Assembly: GCA_018985235.1 (NCBI GenBank)
Contig: JADGIG010000005.1
Location: 1-64,000 of the forward strand
DNA: 64,000 nt
Direction of reading: 5' to 3'
From: Sanchytrium tribonematis
Taxonomy: Eukaryota > Sanchytriomycota > Sanchytriomycetes > Sanchytriales > Sanchytriaceae
Shown: positions 1-7,608 of the stretch, one piece after another
How the letters are laid out: the number at the start of each line of letters is the position of its first letter
Numbering within the stretch: position 1 is the stretch's first letter
Notes under the pieces: model-generated
What the model was told of the DNA's origin: nothing
The model's database searches: none
The model's input: the letters and a program-made list of their open reading frames with translations, nothing else
Made by a program: the position numbers and the translations under genes

Positions 1-603
1 ACAAAAAAATATAGCAGCAAATTGAATGACTGCAGTAACGATTGGAAATCCCACGATTAGCCTCCAATCTTTCAAAAGATAACCCAATAAAGATGCGACA
101 AATATTCCAAAAGTAATTGCCAGTTGGGAAAATGTTCCGAATATACCTCTATAGTTTGTAGGCGATATCTCATTAATATATACAGGAGTATTTAACAAAG
201 AAATGCCACATCCAATACCAGCAACAAGTCTTCCAACTATGAATAAACCCAAAGTATTTGTCGTACTCATGATGATAGCACCCAGAAGTATTATAATTGC
301 CGAAATCAATAATTGAGATCTTCTTCCTTTTCGAAGAAATCCTCCCAGTAATGTTCCACAAAGCCCTCCGATAGTATAAATAGCAGTTGCTAATGAGTAA
401 TAAAAGTCGCTCATCTGAATGCAATCCTTAGATTTTCTGCTTTGACATTGTAAAATTGTTTTAGGTGCATTCAATGCTGCAATGTGAAAACCAAAGTGAA
501 AACTTCCTATGCAGGCCGCCAAAACAGCAAGAATTACTCTTTTTCTGACTGACATGGAAGAGAGTGGACTCAGTCCGTTTTGAATGTTGATTGGGTCTGT
601 CAT
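1..603 (-). CDS. Sugar transporter, major facilitator superfamily (5' part only)
   Basis: The reverse strand reads without a stop from an ATG at 603 off the left edge, giving the first 201 residues of a GLUT/sugar-porter family protein. It starts MTDPINIQNG, has a first membrane helix at about residues 22-45, a GGFLRKGRRS loop typical of the GxxxDRxGRR motif near 90-98, and GRLVAGIGCG followed by PVYINEISP near 123-148, matching the sugar-porter signature around helices 4-5. The family moves hexoses across the plasma membrane or vacuole. Cysteines in the helix 1-2 loop recall the VPS73/GLUT type. The substrate cannot be told, and the C-terminal half lies outside the window. Confidence 0.85.
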   Translation of the reverse strand, partial: MTDPINIQNGLSPLSSMSVRKRVILAVLAACIGSFHFGFHIAALNAPKTILQCQSRKSKDCIQMSDFYYSLATAIYTIGGLCGTLLGGFLRKGRRSQLLISAIIILLGAIIMSTTNTLGLFIVGRLVAGIGCGISLLNTPVYINEISPTNYRGIFGTFSQLAITFGIFVASLLGYLLKDWRLIVGFPIVTAVIQFAAIFFC

Positions 604-678
604 TGGAGATTAATCTCCTCGAAGTCAGTTGATTGTATGACCATTAGTTTTAATATCAAACAAATTAAGAGCGTACCA

Positions 679-870
679 ATGGACACGAATCAAGTCAGGC
701 AACTCATTCTAAACTTTGATGACTCGGATTTAAACGAGAAGCAGCAACATATTGTCAGAAAAATGAAAGAGGTAAGTTTTTAAAAGATGTTAAATCATTA
801 GTCTGATAATGAAGAGATTGGATCAACCAACTGATTTTACTATTTAATGTAGTCCATGGATTCGCAATAA
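679..870 (+). CDS. Very small spliced gene of unknown function (36 aa)
   Basis: Exon 1 (679-771) encodes 31 residues starting MDTNQVRQLI and ending at a GAG|GTAAGT donor. Exon 2 (853-870) adds SMDSQ and a stop. The 81-nt intron ends TTAATGTAG, which has the same branch-A-to-AG spacing as the 19-nt introns of this window. The stop codon TAA lies inside AATAAA, as in many genes here, and forms a palindromic poly(A) site shared with the MADS-box gene. An in-frame ATG at 637 would give 50 residues. The product is hydrophilic and probably helical; I do not recognise it. Without splicing the frame stops after two more codons. Confidence 0.4.
772..852 (+). other. Probable 81-nt spliceosomal intron
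   Basis: It has a consensus GTAAGT donor and a TTAATGTAG acceptor. T and A stand 8 and 6 bases from the downstream exon, the same place as in the 19-nt introns. It is the only candidate long intron seen, and it rests on a short unrecognised protein. Confidence 0.4.
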
Positions 871-877
871 ATTTATT
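866..877. terminator. Bidirectional poly(A) signal palindrome
   Basis: AATAAATTTATT reads AATAAA on both strands. It overlaps the stop codon of the small plus-strand gene and the stop codon of the MADS-box gene, so both convergent messages can share one 12-bp element. Confidence 0.55.
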
Positions 878-1217
878 CACATTGAAAATCGTAATTCCAA
901 AAGTCGGTAGTCGAATTTGAATTCAGCTGAGTATTTTGCGGAAATGGAAGGCCAGCATTTTGTGGTACAGACGACTCCAAGGCTCGATCGTACAGCCTTT
1001 TTCTTGCCGAGTACTCAAATAATATATGGTCCATTTCGCGGCTTGAATATTGATACGTTTTGTTTTTGTTAACAATAATGACAGCAACATCTACTCCGGC
1101 AAGGCTTGACAATTCTTGTGCTTTTTTAAAAAGTCCCTTTTTTCTCTTTGACAGACTTACCTGTCGCTTCCTTTCGTCATCTATTTTCTGGGAGGAATCT
1201 ATTTTATTTCTTCCCAT
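873..1217 (-). CDS. MADS-box transcription factor, MEF2/RLM1-like
   Basis: A 114-residue protein whose first ~60 residues are a MADS DNA-binding domain: MGRNKI start, DERKRQVSLSKRKKGLFKKA helix, LAGVDVAVIIVN strand. The following stretch YSSREMDHILFEY resembles the MEF2-type extension (QYASTDMDKVLL), so this is a type II (MEF2/Rlm1) rather than an SRF/Mcm1 protein. MEF2-type factors bind CTA(A/T)4TAG-like sites; in yeasts Rlm1 responds to the cell-wall integrity MAP kinase. At 114 residues it is little more than the DNA-binding and dimer domain, with a short tail and no obvious activation domain. The stop codon lies in a shared palindromic poly(A) signal. Confidence 0.85.
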   Translation of the reverse strand: MGRNKIDSSQKIDDERKRQVSLSKRKKGLFKKAQELSSLAGVDVAVIIVNKNKTYQYSSREMDHILFEYSARKRLYDRALESSVPQNAGLPFPQNTQLNSNSTTDFWNYDFQCE

Positions 1218-1247
1218 ATAAATTTTAAGTGTTTCAAGAATAACAGA

Positions 1248-1628
1248 CTACTGGTAATTCAAACTAACTCTCAAATCAGGATTTTTTTCAGAAGTAGGAC
1301 TGCCTGTTGAACTCCTTAATCTTTGCTGAACCAAAGGCTCTAAATTTGATAAGTAAGGGAAGACATGAATGTTTTGAGTGTGTCTATGTATGTAAATTCC
1401 ATCAGTTTTAATATACTGAACAATTAAATGGAGAATTGGATGTGGAATCTCCAAATTTAGGTAAGTAGCCATTCTTTGTAAGTCTGTAAAAAATTGATAA
1501 AGGAGAAATAATAACGCCTTATTTTCTTGATCTGTACATTTGTCATATTTTGCATAGATAGCGTGAGGATCTTTGCAATACTTCATGAACTTTCTCAACT
1601 TGCTGTTGGAGGAGGCAAAAAACTTCAT
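1248..1628 (-). CDS. Hypothetical protein, 126 aa
   Basis: An ATG-started frame beginning MKFFASSNSK that fills the space between the MADS-box gene and MUTYH. It reads as mostly helical (KALLFLLYQFFTDLQRMATYL), then a more polar C-terminus rich in Ser, Pro and Thr. No family is recognised. The stop codon is TAG and, unlike most genes here, has no AATAAA next to it. Its start lies 59 bp from the divergent MUTYH start, so the two probably share a promoter. Confidence 0.5.
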   Translation of the reverse strand: MKFFASSNSKLRKFMKYCKDPHAIYAKYDKCTDQENKALLFLLYQFFTDLQRMATYLNLEIPHPILHLIVQYIKTDGIYIHRHTQNIHVFPYLSNLEPLVQQRLRSSTGSPTSEKNPDLRVSLNYQ

Positions 1629-1687
1629 GGAGAACTTTGATCAAAATTGGATATGAATCAACTTAATGCGTTCTTGTCCAATCAGAC

Positions 1688-2893
1688 ATGGAGAAGTATC
1701 ATTCTCCGCTGGAAGTTGTCCAAATACAAGAAGATATTCTGAAATGGTTCGCGAGCAGTAAGAGAGAAATGCCTTGGCGTACAAATGTAACTGCATATGG
1801 TACATTGGTGAGCGAGATCATGTTGCAACAGACACAAGTTGCTACTGTTATCCCATATTTTAACAAATGGATGGAAAAGTTTCCATCCATCGAGGATTTG
1901 GCTAATGCAGATGCTGATGATGTTCTTAAACTATGGAAAGGACTTGGGTATTATTCAAGGGCTACAAGGCTGATTTCAGCAGCAAAAATTATTGTTGAAA
2001 AACATGACGGGAAAATACCTAATCAGAAAGCTGACTTGTTAAAAATACCAGGAATTGGGCCGTACACTTGCGGTGCAATTTTGAGTATAGCTTTTGGCCA
2101 AAAAGAAGCACTTGTTGATGGGAATGTAATAAGAGTTTTATCTCGATTATTTGCAATACTTAAAAGAACGGAAGAGAAAATTCACATGTTTGACTGCAAA
2201 ACTGTAAATGATTTCATTTGGAAAATTGCTGCACAGCTCGTACCAGAAAAAGACCCTGGTTATTTTAACGAGTCCTTGATGGAACTTGGTTCTGAAATAT
2301 GCACCCCGAAATCGCCAAAGTGTTCTAAATGCCCTATTCAATCACACTGTATGACTAGAAATTATATCAAAAAAAGAGATGCTAACAAAGCAAATGCTTT
2401 TTTTAAGAGGCAAGAAAAAGGAGCTCTCTCAATACATGGCGACAATACTAACTGTGAACTTTGCGATATTGAGGATTTAAATATTTTGACTATAGAAGAT
2501 ATTCCATTACCGAAAATTAGAGCTGACAAAAAAATTAAAAGCAATTGTGTGTTGTATATTAAGAATGACAATGGGGAGGTTCTTATTCAAAAGCGGAAAA
2601 GCAAGGGCTTGCTAGCAGGTTTATGGGAATTTCCTATGATAGAATACTTCACAGAAGTGGAAGCAAAAACAATTCTTCAGCCATACGAATGTGAGTTTGA
2701 ATATATTACGGACCTGACTCATATTTTTACTCATATTAGGCAAACTTTGTCTATTTACGAAATATCTTCGACGCCTGCCATTGAAAAAAAATTTCAAGGT
2801 GTTTGGTTAGACCCTAATTTGTTGTATGAAAATTCTGAGTATCCTTTATGGCAAGGGATGGTTAAAATTTTACTGAAGTGTCACAAAAAATAA
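1688..2893 (+). CDS. MUTYH: Adenine DNA glycosylase (MutY/MUTYH)
   Basis: A full-length 401-residue MutY homologue, which removes adenine mispaired with 8-oxoguanine. Visible landmarks are the catalytic Glu43 in SEIMLQQTQ, the helix-hairpin-helix KIPGIGPYTCGA (119-130), catalytic Asp144 in ALVDGNVIRV, and a [4Fe-4S] ligand set C205-x6-C212-x2-C215-x5-C221. The C-terminal part (about 280-395) is a NUDIX-like 8-oxoG recognition domain containing QKRKSKGLLAGLWEFPM. No intron is needed. The stop codon TAA sits inside AATAAA, and the convergent PIG-F gene ends 8 bp away. Confidence 0.95.
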   Translation: MEKYHSPLEVVQIQEDILKWFASSKREMPWRTNVTAYGTLVSEIMLQQTQVATVIPYFNKWMEKFPSIEDLANADADDVLKLWKGLGYYSRATRLISAAKIIVEKHDGKIPNQKADLLKIPGIGPYTCGAILSIAFGQKEALVDGNVIRVLSRLFAILKRTEEKIHMFDCKTVNDFIWKIAAQLVPEKDPGYFNESLMELGSEICTPKSPKCSKCPIQSHCMTRNYIKKRDANKANAFFKRQEKGALSIHGDNTNCELCDIEDLNILTIEDIPLPKIRADKKIKSNCVLYIKNDNGEVLIQKRKSKGLLAGLWEFPMIEYFTEVEAKTILQPYECEFEYITDLTHIFTHIRQTLSIYEISSTPAIEKKFQGVWLDPNLLYENSEYPLWQGMVKILLKCHKK

Positions 2894-2901
2894 ATTGTGC
2901 A

Positions 2902-3372
2902 TCATTGAGTCTTGATCTTTTCAATAGGATTAAGATATAAAATAAAACCGAAAATATCTGCAATTAAAAGCCCAAGATGCAGCGATAAATATGGAAAGTA
3001 TTGCCAGTGAACATCCCAGTCTAGTGGAATAGCGAAGCATCCAACATACACCCCTAAAAATGGATAAAATTCTACATACGGTAAATTCTTAATTGTTGAA
3101 AGTTTGGCCTTTGACCGCAAAGTTTCGAACACAGAAGACAAAATAGCACCGAATATTAGCAAATCTATGTGTATGTAAGCTCCAAATAGCCAAAAAGTAA
3201 CGGCATGTCCCAACGTCAAATTGAGGTCAGGTATTTTGTGAAATGTTGCAATCAGCAGCGTAAATAAAAGCAATGGTGTGTGGCAGGAATACCATAGTTC
3301 TCGAGTGCACGGCATTGCCGGCTGGTAAGGTATAAGTTGATTTATCAATAGCGGGATTGAGAAAAAGTTCAT
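2902..3372 (-). CDS. PIGF: GPI ethanolamine-phosphate transferase subunit PIG-F/GPI11
   Basis: A 156-residue polytopic protein with four to six membrane helices. Near the C-terminus it has the family hallmark AIPLDWDVHWQ (PIG-F proteins carry AIPLDWxRPWQ). PIG-F/Gpi11 partners PIG-O and GPI7/PIG-G, which attach phosphoethanolamine to the GPI glycan in the ER. The end KIKTQ fits a KxKxx ER-retrieval signal. It is shorter than the usual ~220 residues, mostly through a reduced N-terminal half. The window also holds PIG-X, another GPI pathway gene. Confidence 0.85.
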   Translation of the reverse strand: MNFFSIPLLINQLIPYQPAMPCTRELWYSCHTPLLLFTLLIATFHKIPDLNLTLGHAVTFWLFGAYIHIDLLIFGAILSSVFETLRSKAKLSTIKNLPYVEFYPFLGVYVGCFAIPLDWDVHWQYFPYLSLHLGLLIADIFGFILYLNPIEKIKTQ

Positions 3373-3395
3373 GTTTCGTATATCATCATTTATTT

Positions 3396-4100
3396 TTAAG
3401 ATCCTAAAAGTGATTGAAGTTTGTCGAGAATATTTGGAATTTTTGCAAGTTCGACACTGGTATAGCTTAATTGCCTGGCCAAATTCATCATTTGCTGCAT
3501 GGCATTAATGCTATCTTGAATTTCCGATAAAGTGTTGAATGCTTGTCGCATTGCTTCCCTATTTAAGTAGGCAAATCCCTGCACCAGCCGAATATAGTGA
3601 TGACCAATAATCGGATATAGATATTGAATATCCAGAATCAACAAGTTAAAGCAACTAGCCACGTCGAGTTGCGAGTAATTTAAAGCAGACAGTTGAATAA
3701 ATTGTTTGCATAAATCAATTATTGGGTGGTGAATACCGTGGATAAGTGTAAAGTTTGTTACACTACGTAGTTTCAAGTATTGAATATATGCTTGAATAAA
3801 TGAATCCATCAAAGAACTCGCAATGTAAGAACTCAGTACTTTATATTGCATGCATTGAAAAGCAATTTCCTCAGTACTTCCGCTTTCCGGTATTTTTAAA
3901 AGCTTCGAATCTGATATCATCATTGAGTGAATATAAAACAAGCAATTTAAAATTCTTTCATATTTTTTGGAGTTATTCAGAATATTAGTGATGGATTGGC
4001 ACATTTGCAAAGGGTCTTGTAAATACAATTCTTTAAATTGAAATTGAGAATAAGAATTAGAGCAAAGCCTCTTTACTTGATATTGATGAATATAACTCAT
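3396..4100 (-). CDS. ANTH-like (AP180/CALM or SLA2 type) endocytic adaptor domain protein
   Basis: The 234-residue product aligns by eye with the later helices of ANTH domains. KKYERILNCLFYIHSMM occupies the place of the conserved 'KtLliiHrLl' helix, SFIQAYIQYLKLR the 'FvraYakyLdeR' helix, and residues ~140-234 the 'aaf.Ll.kD.lrLy...ndgi..ll' bundle ending in PNILDKLQSLL. ANTH proteins bind phosphoinositides and clathrin or actin machinery. The basic N-terminal lipid-binding patch is not clear and no clathrin-binding tail follows, so it may be divergent. A similar helical region forms the tail of the NAK kinase at 61.6 kb. Confidence 0.5.
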   Translation of the reverse strand: MSYIHQYQVKRLCSNSYSQFQFKELYLQDPLQMCQSITNILNNSKKYERILNCLFYIHSMMISDSKLLKIPESGSTEEIAFQCMQYKVLSSYIASSLMDSFIQAYIQYLKLRSVTNFTLIHGIHHPIIDLCKQFIQLSALNYSQLDVASCFNLLILDIQYLYPIIGHHYIRLVQGFAYLNREAMRQAFNTLSEIQDSINAMQQMMNLARQLSYTSVELAKIPNILDKLQSLLGS

Positions 4101-4140
4101 TCTAGTGTTTCAAAAATATTGGTAAATAGTTTATTTAAAT

Positions 4141-4518
4141 TTAGTAAGTTGCAATTCCACCTAATTGCCTTAATTGGGTTTTGGTCTGCTTAAGGTTGTC
4201 TACGCTAATTAGCCTATAATTTAATTTCGTTAGTATTCGCTTTTCAATAGTATAAAGTATATGCAAATTTATATCAAGTGCATCTGATAAATATGAATTC
4301 ATCCACATTTCATCTTCCAACGTTTTAAGAGCTATCAATAAGCAGCTGGCAAATGACACCAAAGAATCATAGGATTCGACTACATCTTTTGAGCATTGAT
4401 AATAAAAGATTGCTACTAAAAATACATTTTTGTTAACTTGAAATGTTTTCTTGAAATGTATTAACTTTGATATTCTTCTTCGTTCATAATATTGTGTAAA
4501 AAATTTTGAATTCCACAA
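4141..4518 (-). CDS. PHO80/PCL-like cyclin-box protein (5' end unresolved)
   Basis: The frame encodes a cyclin box of the PHO80/PCL type: RRISKLIHFKKTFQVNKNVF, then VAIFYYQC, ASCLLIALKTLEDEMWMNS and TIEKRILTKLNYRL, matching the helix order of Pho80-like cyclins, which activate PHO85-type CDKs. The frame has no ATG before the conserved part. The only upstream ATG (4529) is in another frame, and no 19- or 20-nt intron with the local consensus joins them. Either there is an unseen exon or non-AUG start, or the 5' end is broken. AATAAA follows the stop codon within 10 nt. Confidence 0.6.
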   Translation of the reverse strand: MWNSKFFTQYYERRRISKLIHFKKTFQVNKNVFLVAIFYYQCSKDVVESYDSLVSFASCLLIALKTLEDEMWMNSYLSDALDINLHILYTIEKRILTKLNYRLISVDNLKQTKTQLRQLGGIATY

Positions 4519-4599
4519 GAGATACTCATTTTACGGAAAATCGGGGAAACCAGACTTTTAAACTTTTTGAGCCGTCAAATGACTGTCTAAATAGTTTTT

Positions 4600-4618
4600 A
4601 GACGATTTTAAATCGTCT
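4600..4618. repeat. Short inverted repeat between cyclin and SAMHD1
   Basis: A 9-bp perfect inverted repeat with a one-base centre (AGACGATTT / AAATCGTCT) in the gap between SAMHD1 and the cyclin gene. It could be a dimeric factor site or a small hairpin. No function is claimed. Confidence 0.4.
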
Positions 4619-4695
4619 TTGAAAAAAGGCCGATTCAATCAGAGCCAATACCAGAAAGTCTAGAAATTACACAGAAGTGGCTCTCCGTACTAAAT

Positions 4696-6184
4696 TTATT
4701 CATCAATTCCCAAGTAAAATGTATCACCACCATCCAGTTTCCTCTTTTTTTTAAAGCCTGAAGCCAGTGGAGATGCTTCACTAGCACTTTCTCTGATATC
4801 GATTCCCTTTCTAGGCGTGTAGTCGACCATTGATTGCCCTGAACATTTATGTTTTAATTCAGATTCCCAATAAAGATGAACACATTCACGAATATCATCA
4901 AGATAAATTTCGTTTTTGCAATAAATCCTCAGAAAGTAAGATTCAAATGTGATGGGATAAATTCCAGTTATATTCGCCATATTGAAATTTTCAATGGGAA
5001 TTAATTCCTCATCGCGGGTGATATAGTTAATAAATTTTAGAGGATTTTCTTTTCCTTTACCACAATTGATAGTAAACAAATCAATAATAATATTATCTTT
5101 AGGAAAATTGACATGCTCGACATAATCCAAAATAAATTGTGGATTTCGCTTGTGTTCTTTTATCAAAGACAAATAAACATCTTCTCTCAATACCTTCTGC
5201 ATGACTTTCTTATACAATTTCCTTTCATCGATTCTTTTTACAATATTTCTAGCCTCTAACAATTCAGGTGCTTTACTTCTACCGATTTCCCTTAAAATGT
5301 CATCTGTTAATCGCAAATAGTCTGTTTGAATCAATTTTTTGAAATTGTACACTTTGTCACTCAATTCCAGTATGTCAATAACCATAAGTTCAATAGCGCG
5401 GGATACTGGGTGCGTGTACAATGTTCTGTATAATCTTTGTCGGCTTTCAAACACCTCATAAATGTGGAGTTGATCTTTCTCATTAAAAGCTAGGACATAA
5501 TCCTCAGCCATCTGGGATCCAGGAATTAAACTAACAAGTGTTCCCATTTTAAATATCCGATCCACATTGAAAGTTACGGTTAAACCTAATTTAATAATAT
5601 GTACCTGCCATGTAAGAATCTCTCATCAAGTAATCAAATTTATCCACATCCAGACCCGATTTTGAATTATGAACAATGTCATTTAAAAATCTCTTGACTT
5701 GAAAATAATGAAAGTCGTCGTTTCCTACAATAAGTGCTTCTATCAAATCCAAATCAATCTTAAACTCTAATTCCATTTTGGATTCAACGGAAGAAATAAT
5801 GCGCCTAGCAATTTCAACTGATTTCTTTTCATGATCAAATATCTTTCCCAGCCTTTTCATAGCTCTCTCAAATAAATGTGAAAAAGGCCCATGTCCCACA
5901 TCATGAAGTAAAGCAGCGATCTGAATATGTACAACATCTTTATCTTCTACTACTCTCGGATGTTTTCTCTTCAATATCTTCATAAATTGAGATGCTAAAT
6001 GACAAACACCAAGAGAATGCTCAAATCTTGTATGATTGGCAGAAGGATAAACATATGAATTTACACCTACTTGCTTTAAGTATCTTAATCTTTGAAAATC
6101 TGGCGTATCTATGATTTCCCACAAGTATTTCTCTAGTTCTACTTGCTTGTGAATTGGATCAAAATAACCACGTGTTCTAGACAT
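4696..6184 (-). CDS. SAMHD1: SAMHD1-like dNTP triphosphohydrolase (HD domain)
   Basis: Spliced from 5605-6184 and 4696-5585 into 489 residues. The HD metal site is visible as RFEHSLG (H56), ALLHDVGHGPFSHLFE (H94, D95) and later DVDKFDYLMRD. Joining the exons gives DSYMA|GLTVTFNVDRI, which continues the family sequence exactly; without splicing the frame ends in TYY-stop. The enzyme hydrolyses dNTPs to nucleosides and triphosphate and controls dNTP pools. There is no SAM domain, as in many non-animal members. The C-terminus has a basic KKKRK stretch that could be a nuclear signal. The stop codon overlaps AATAAA. Confidence 0.92.
5586..5604 (-). other. 19-nt intron in SAMHD1
   Basis: GTACATATTATTAAATTAG, phase 1. 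T12 and A14 are present. Removal restores MAGLTVTF across the junction. Confidence 0.92.
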
Positions 6185-6325
6185 GGATTTATTGTTTTAA
6201 GATTGGGGTGCACAATTTACGGCTTACCTGTATTCTTGTATCAAATATTTAAAATTTTACTACTTGTTTACGAAAAGTATTGTAAACTGAAATTGCAAAA
6301 CATCCTGAAACTAAAATAATTTTAA

Positions 6326-7591
6326 ATGAAGGTCCCTTTGAGCCCAACTGAATCATATCATTCATTTGAATCGATTCCGTGGTATTATTCTAAAAGCTTT
6401 GTTGTCAGTTGCACGTCAATGGCTTTATTTATCGACATGCTGAGTTACTCAATTATTATACCGATTTTACCGGAGATAATTACAGAAATTTACCATTTAA
6501 GCCCTGACTATCTAGGAATATTATTCGGAAGTTATGCATTTGGACTATTAATTGCAACACCAATCTTTGGAGCTTTGTCAGATTATTTTGATACCCGAAA
6601 GCCTTTTATGTTACTTGGGTTTTTCGGACTCATAGTAAGCAGCTTGTTTTTCATGTACGGCACTACTTTTGTTCATCTTCTGATAGCTAGATTTATGTCT
6701 GGCGTATGTGGAGCTAGTTCTTGGAGCATTGGACTTTCTAGTATTGCTGCGATAGCAACTGATGATCTTGGTGCCTTAATCGGATCGGTCTTGTCTTGGA
6801 ACTTTATTGGTTTTACCATAGGTCCATTAATTGGTGGTTTTATGTTCGAATTTTTTGGGTATCAATCAGTCTTCTTTTTGATAATTGCACTAAGCGTGGT
6901 CGCAATTATGCAGCGAGCTATAATAAGTGAAGAATATTTAGTGGAAAGGAAGAAACAATGGCTTATGAATCAAGATGATTTTGTCGACCAAAACGAATCT
7001 TTTGCTTCTCTGTTAACGAAGCCTAATGTAATTGTGGGATTGCTCGTTACAATATGCAACGGCTCAATACTTTCCGGTCTGGAGCCAGTGTTGCCGTTAT
7101 ATTTGAGCGATAAATTCTCATTAAATCCATCACATATCGGACTTGTATTCGTAGTTTTGGCAGTTCCAAATATTTTATTGTCTGGAAAGGTCGGATCTTT
7201 GGCTGATAAGTACCAAAATCTTCCTATTATGATCATTGGTATGATTCTAGCTAGCCTTTTTAATTTTTTAGTAGGTATTAGTACAAACTTGATATTGGAA
7301 CTCATTTTTATACTTTTACTAGGTGCAGCAAATTGTCTCAATTTAACTCCTGTAGCAGCTCTTATTGGAAGCGAAACGCAGGCTTATGGTAAAGTTTATG
7401 CGCTCTTCAATGCTGCTTGGGCTTGTGGAATGTTTGTAGGACCTAGCATTGCATCGTTTATATATGCTTCTAAAGGCTTTTCTTTTGTGATGTGTCAATT
7501 TTCTCTTATGTTTCTGTTAAGTGCTGCGTGTTGCACAATTTACCTAAGGTATTATCTCAAACCACGTAATCGCATAATAAACGACTTATAG
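6326..7591 (+). CDS. MFS transporter, SLC18/DHA1 (vesicular amine / drug:H+) type
   Basis: A 421-residue protein with about 12 membrane helices. DMLSYSIIIPILPEI in helix 1, and GLLIATPIFGALSDYFDTRKP with RFMSGVCGASSW, match vesicular monoamine/acetylcholine transporters and DHA1 drug antiporters. These exchange cytosolic amines or drugs for protons. The substrate is unknown. A paralogue of the same subfamily lies at 25.3-26.7 kb on the other strand. The next gene, an SLC5-type transporter, starts only 17 bp downstream on the same strand. Confidence 0.85.
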   Translation: MKVPLSPTESYHSFESIPWYYSKSFVVSCTSMALFIDMLSYSIIIPILPEIITEIYHLSPDYLGILFGSYAFGLLIATPIFGALSDYFDTRKPFMLLGFFGLIVSSLFFMYGTTFVHLLIARFMSGVCGASSWSIGLSSIAAIATDDLGALIGSVLSWNFIGFTIGPLIGGFMFEFFGYQSVFFLIIALSVVAIMQRAIISEEYLVERKKQWLMNQDDFVDQNESFASLLTKPNVIVGLLVTICNGSILSGLEPVLPLYLSDKFSLNPSHIGLVFVVLAVPNILLSGKVGSLADKYQNLPIMIIGMILASLFNFLVGISTNLILELIFILLLGAANCLNLTPVAALIGSETQAYGKVYALFNAAWACGMFVGPSIASFIYASKGFSFVMCQFSLMFLLSAACCTIYLRYYLKPRNRIINDL

Positions 7592-7608
7592 ATCGATTTC
7601 TCCTTAAA

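Noticed and set aside
772-801. A 30-nt alternative intron in the small gene at 679
   Set aside because: It has no A at the expected branch position. The 81-nt version fits the branch rule and ends in an AATAAA-embedded stop codon.
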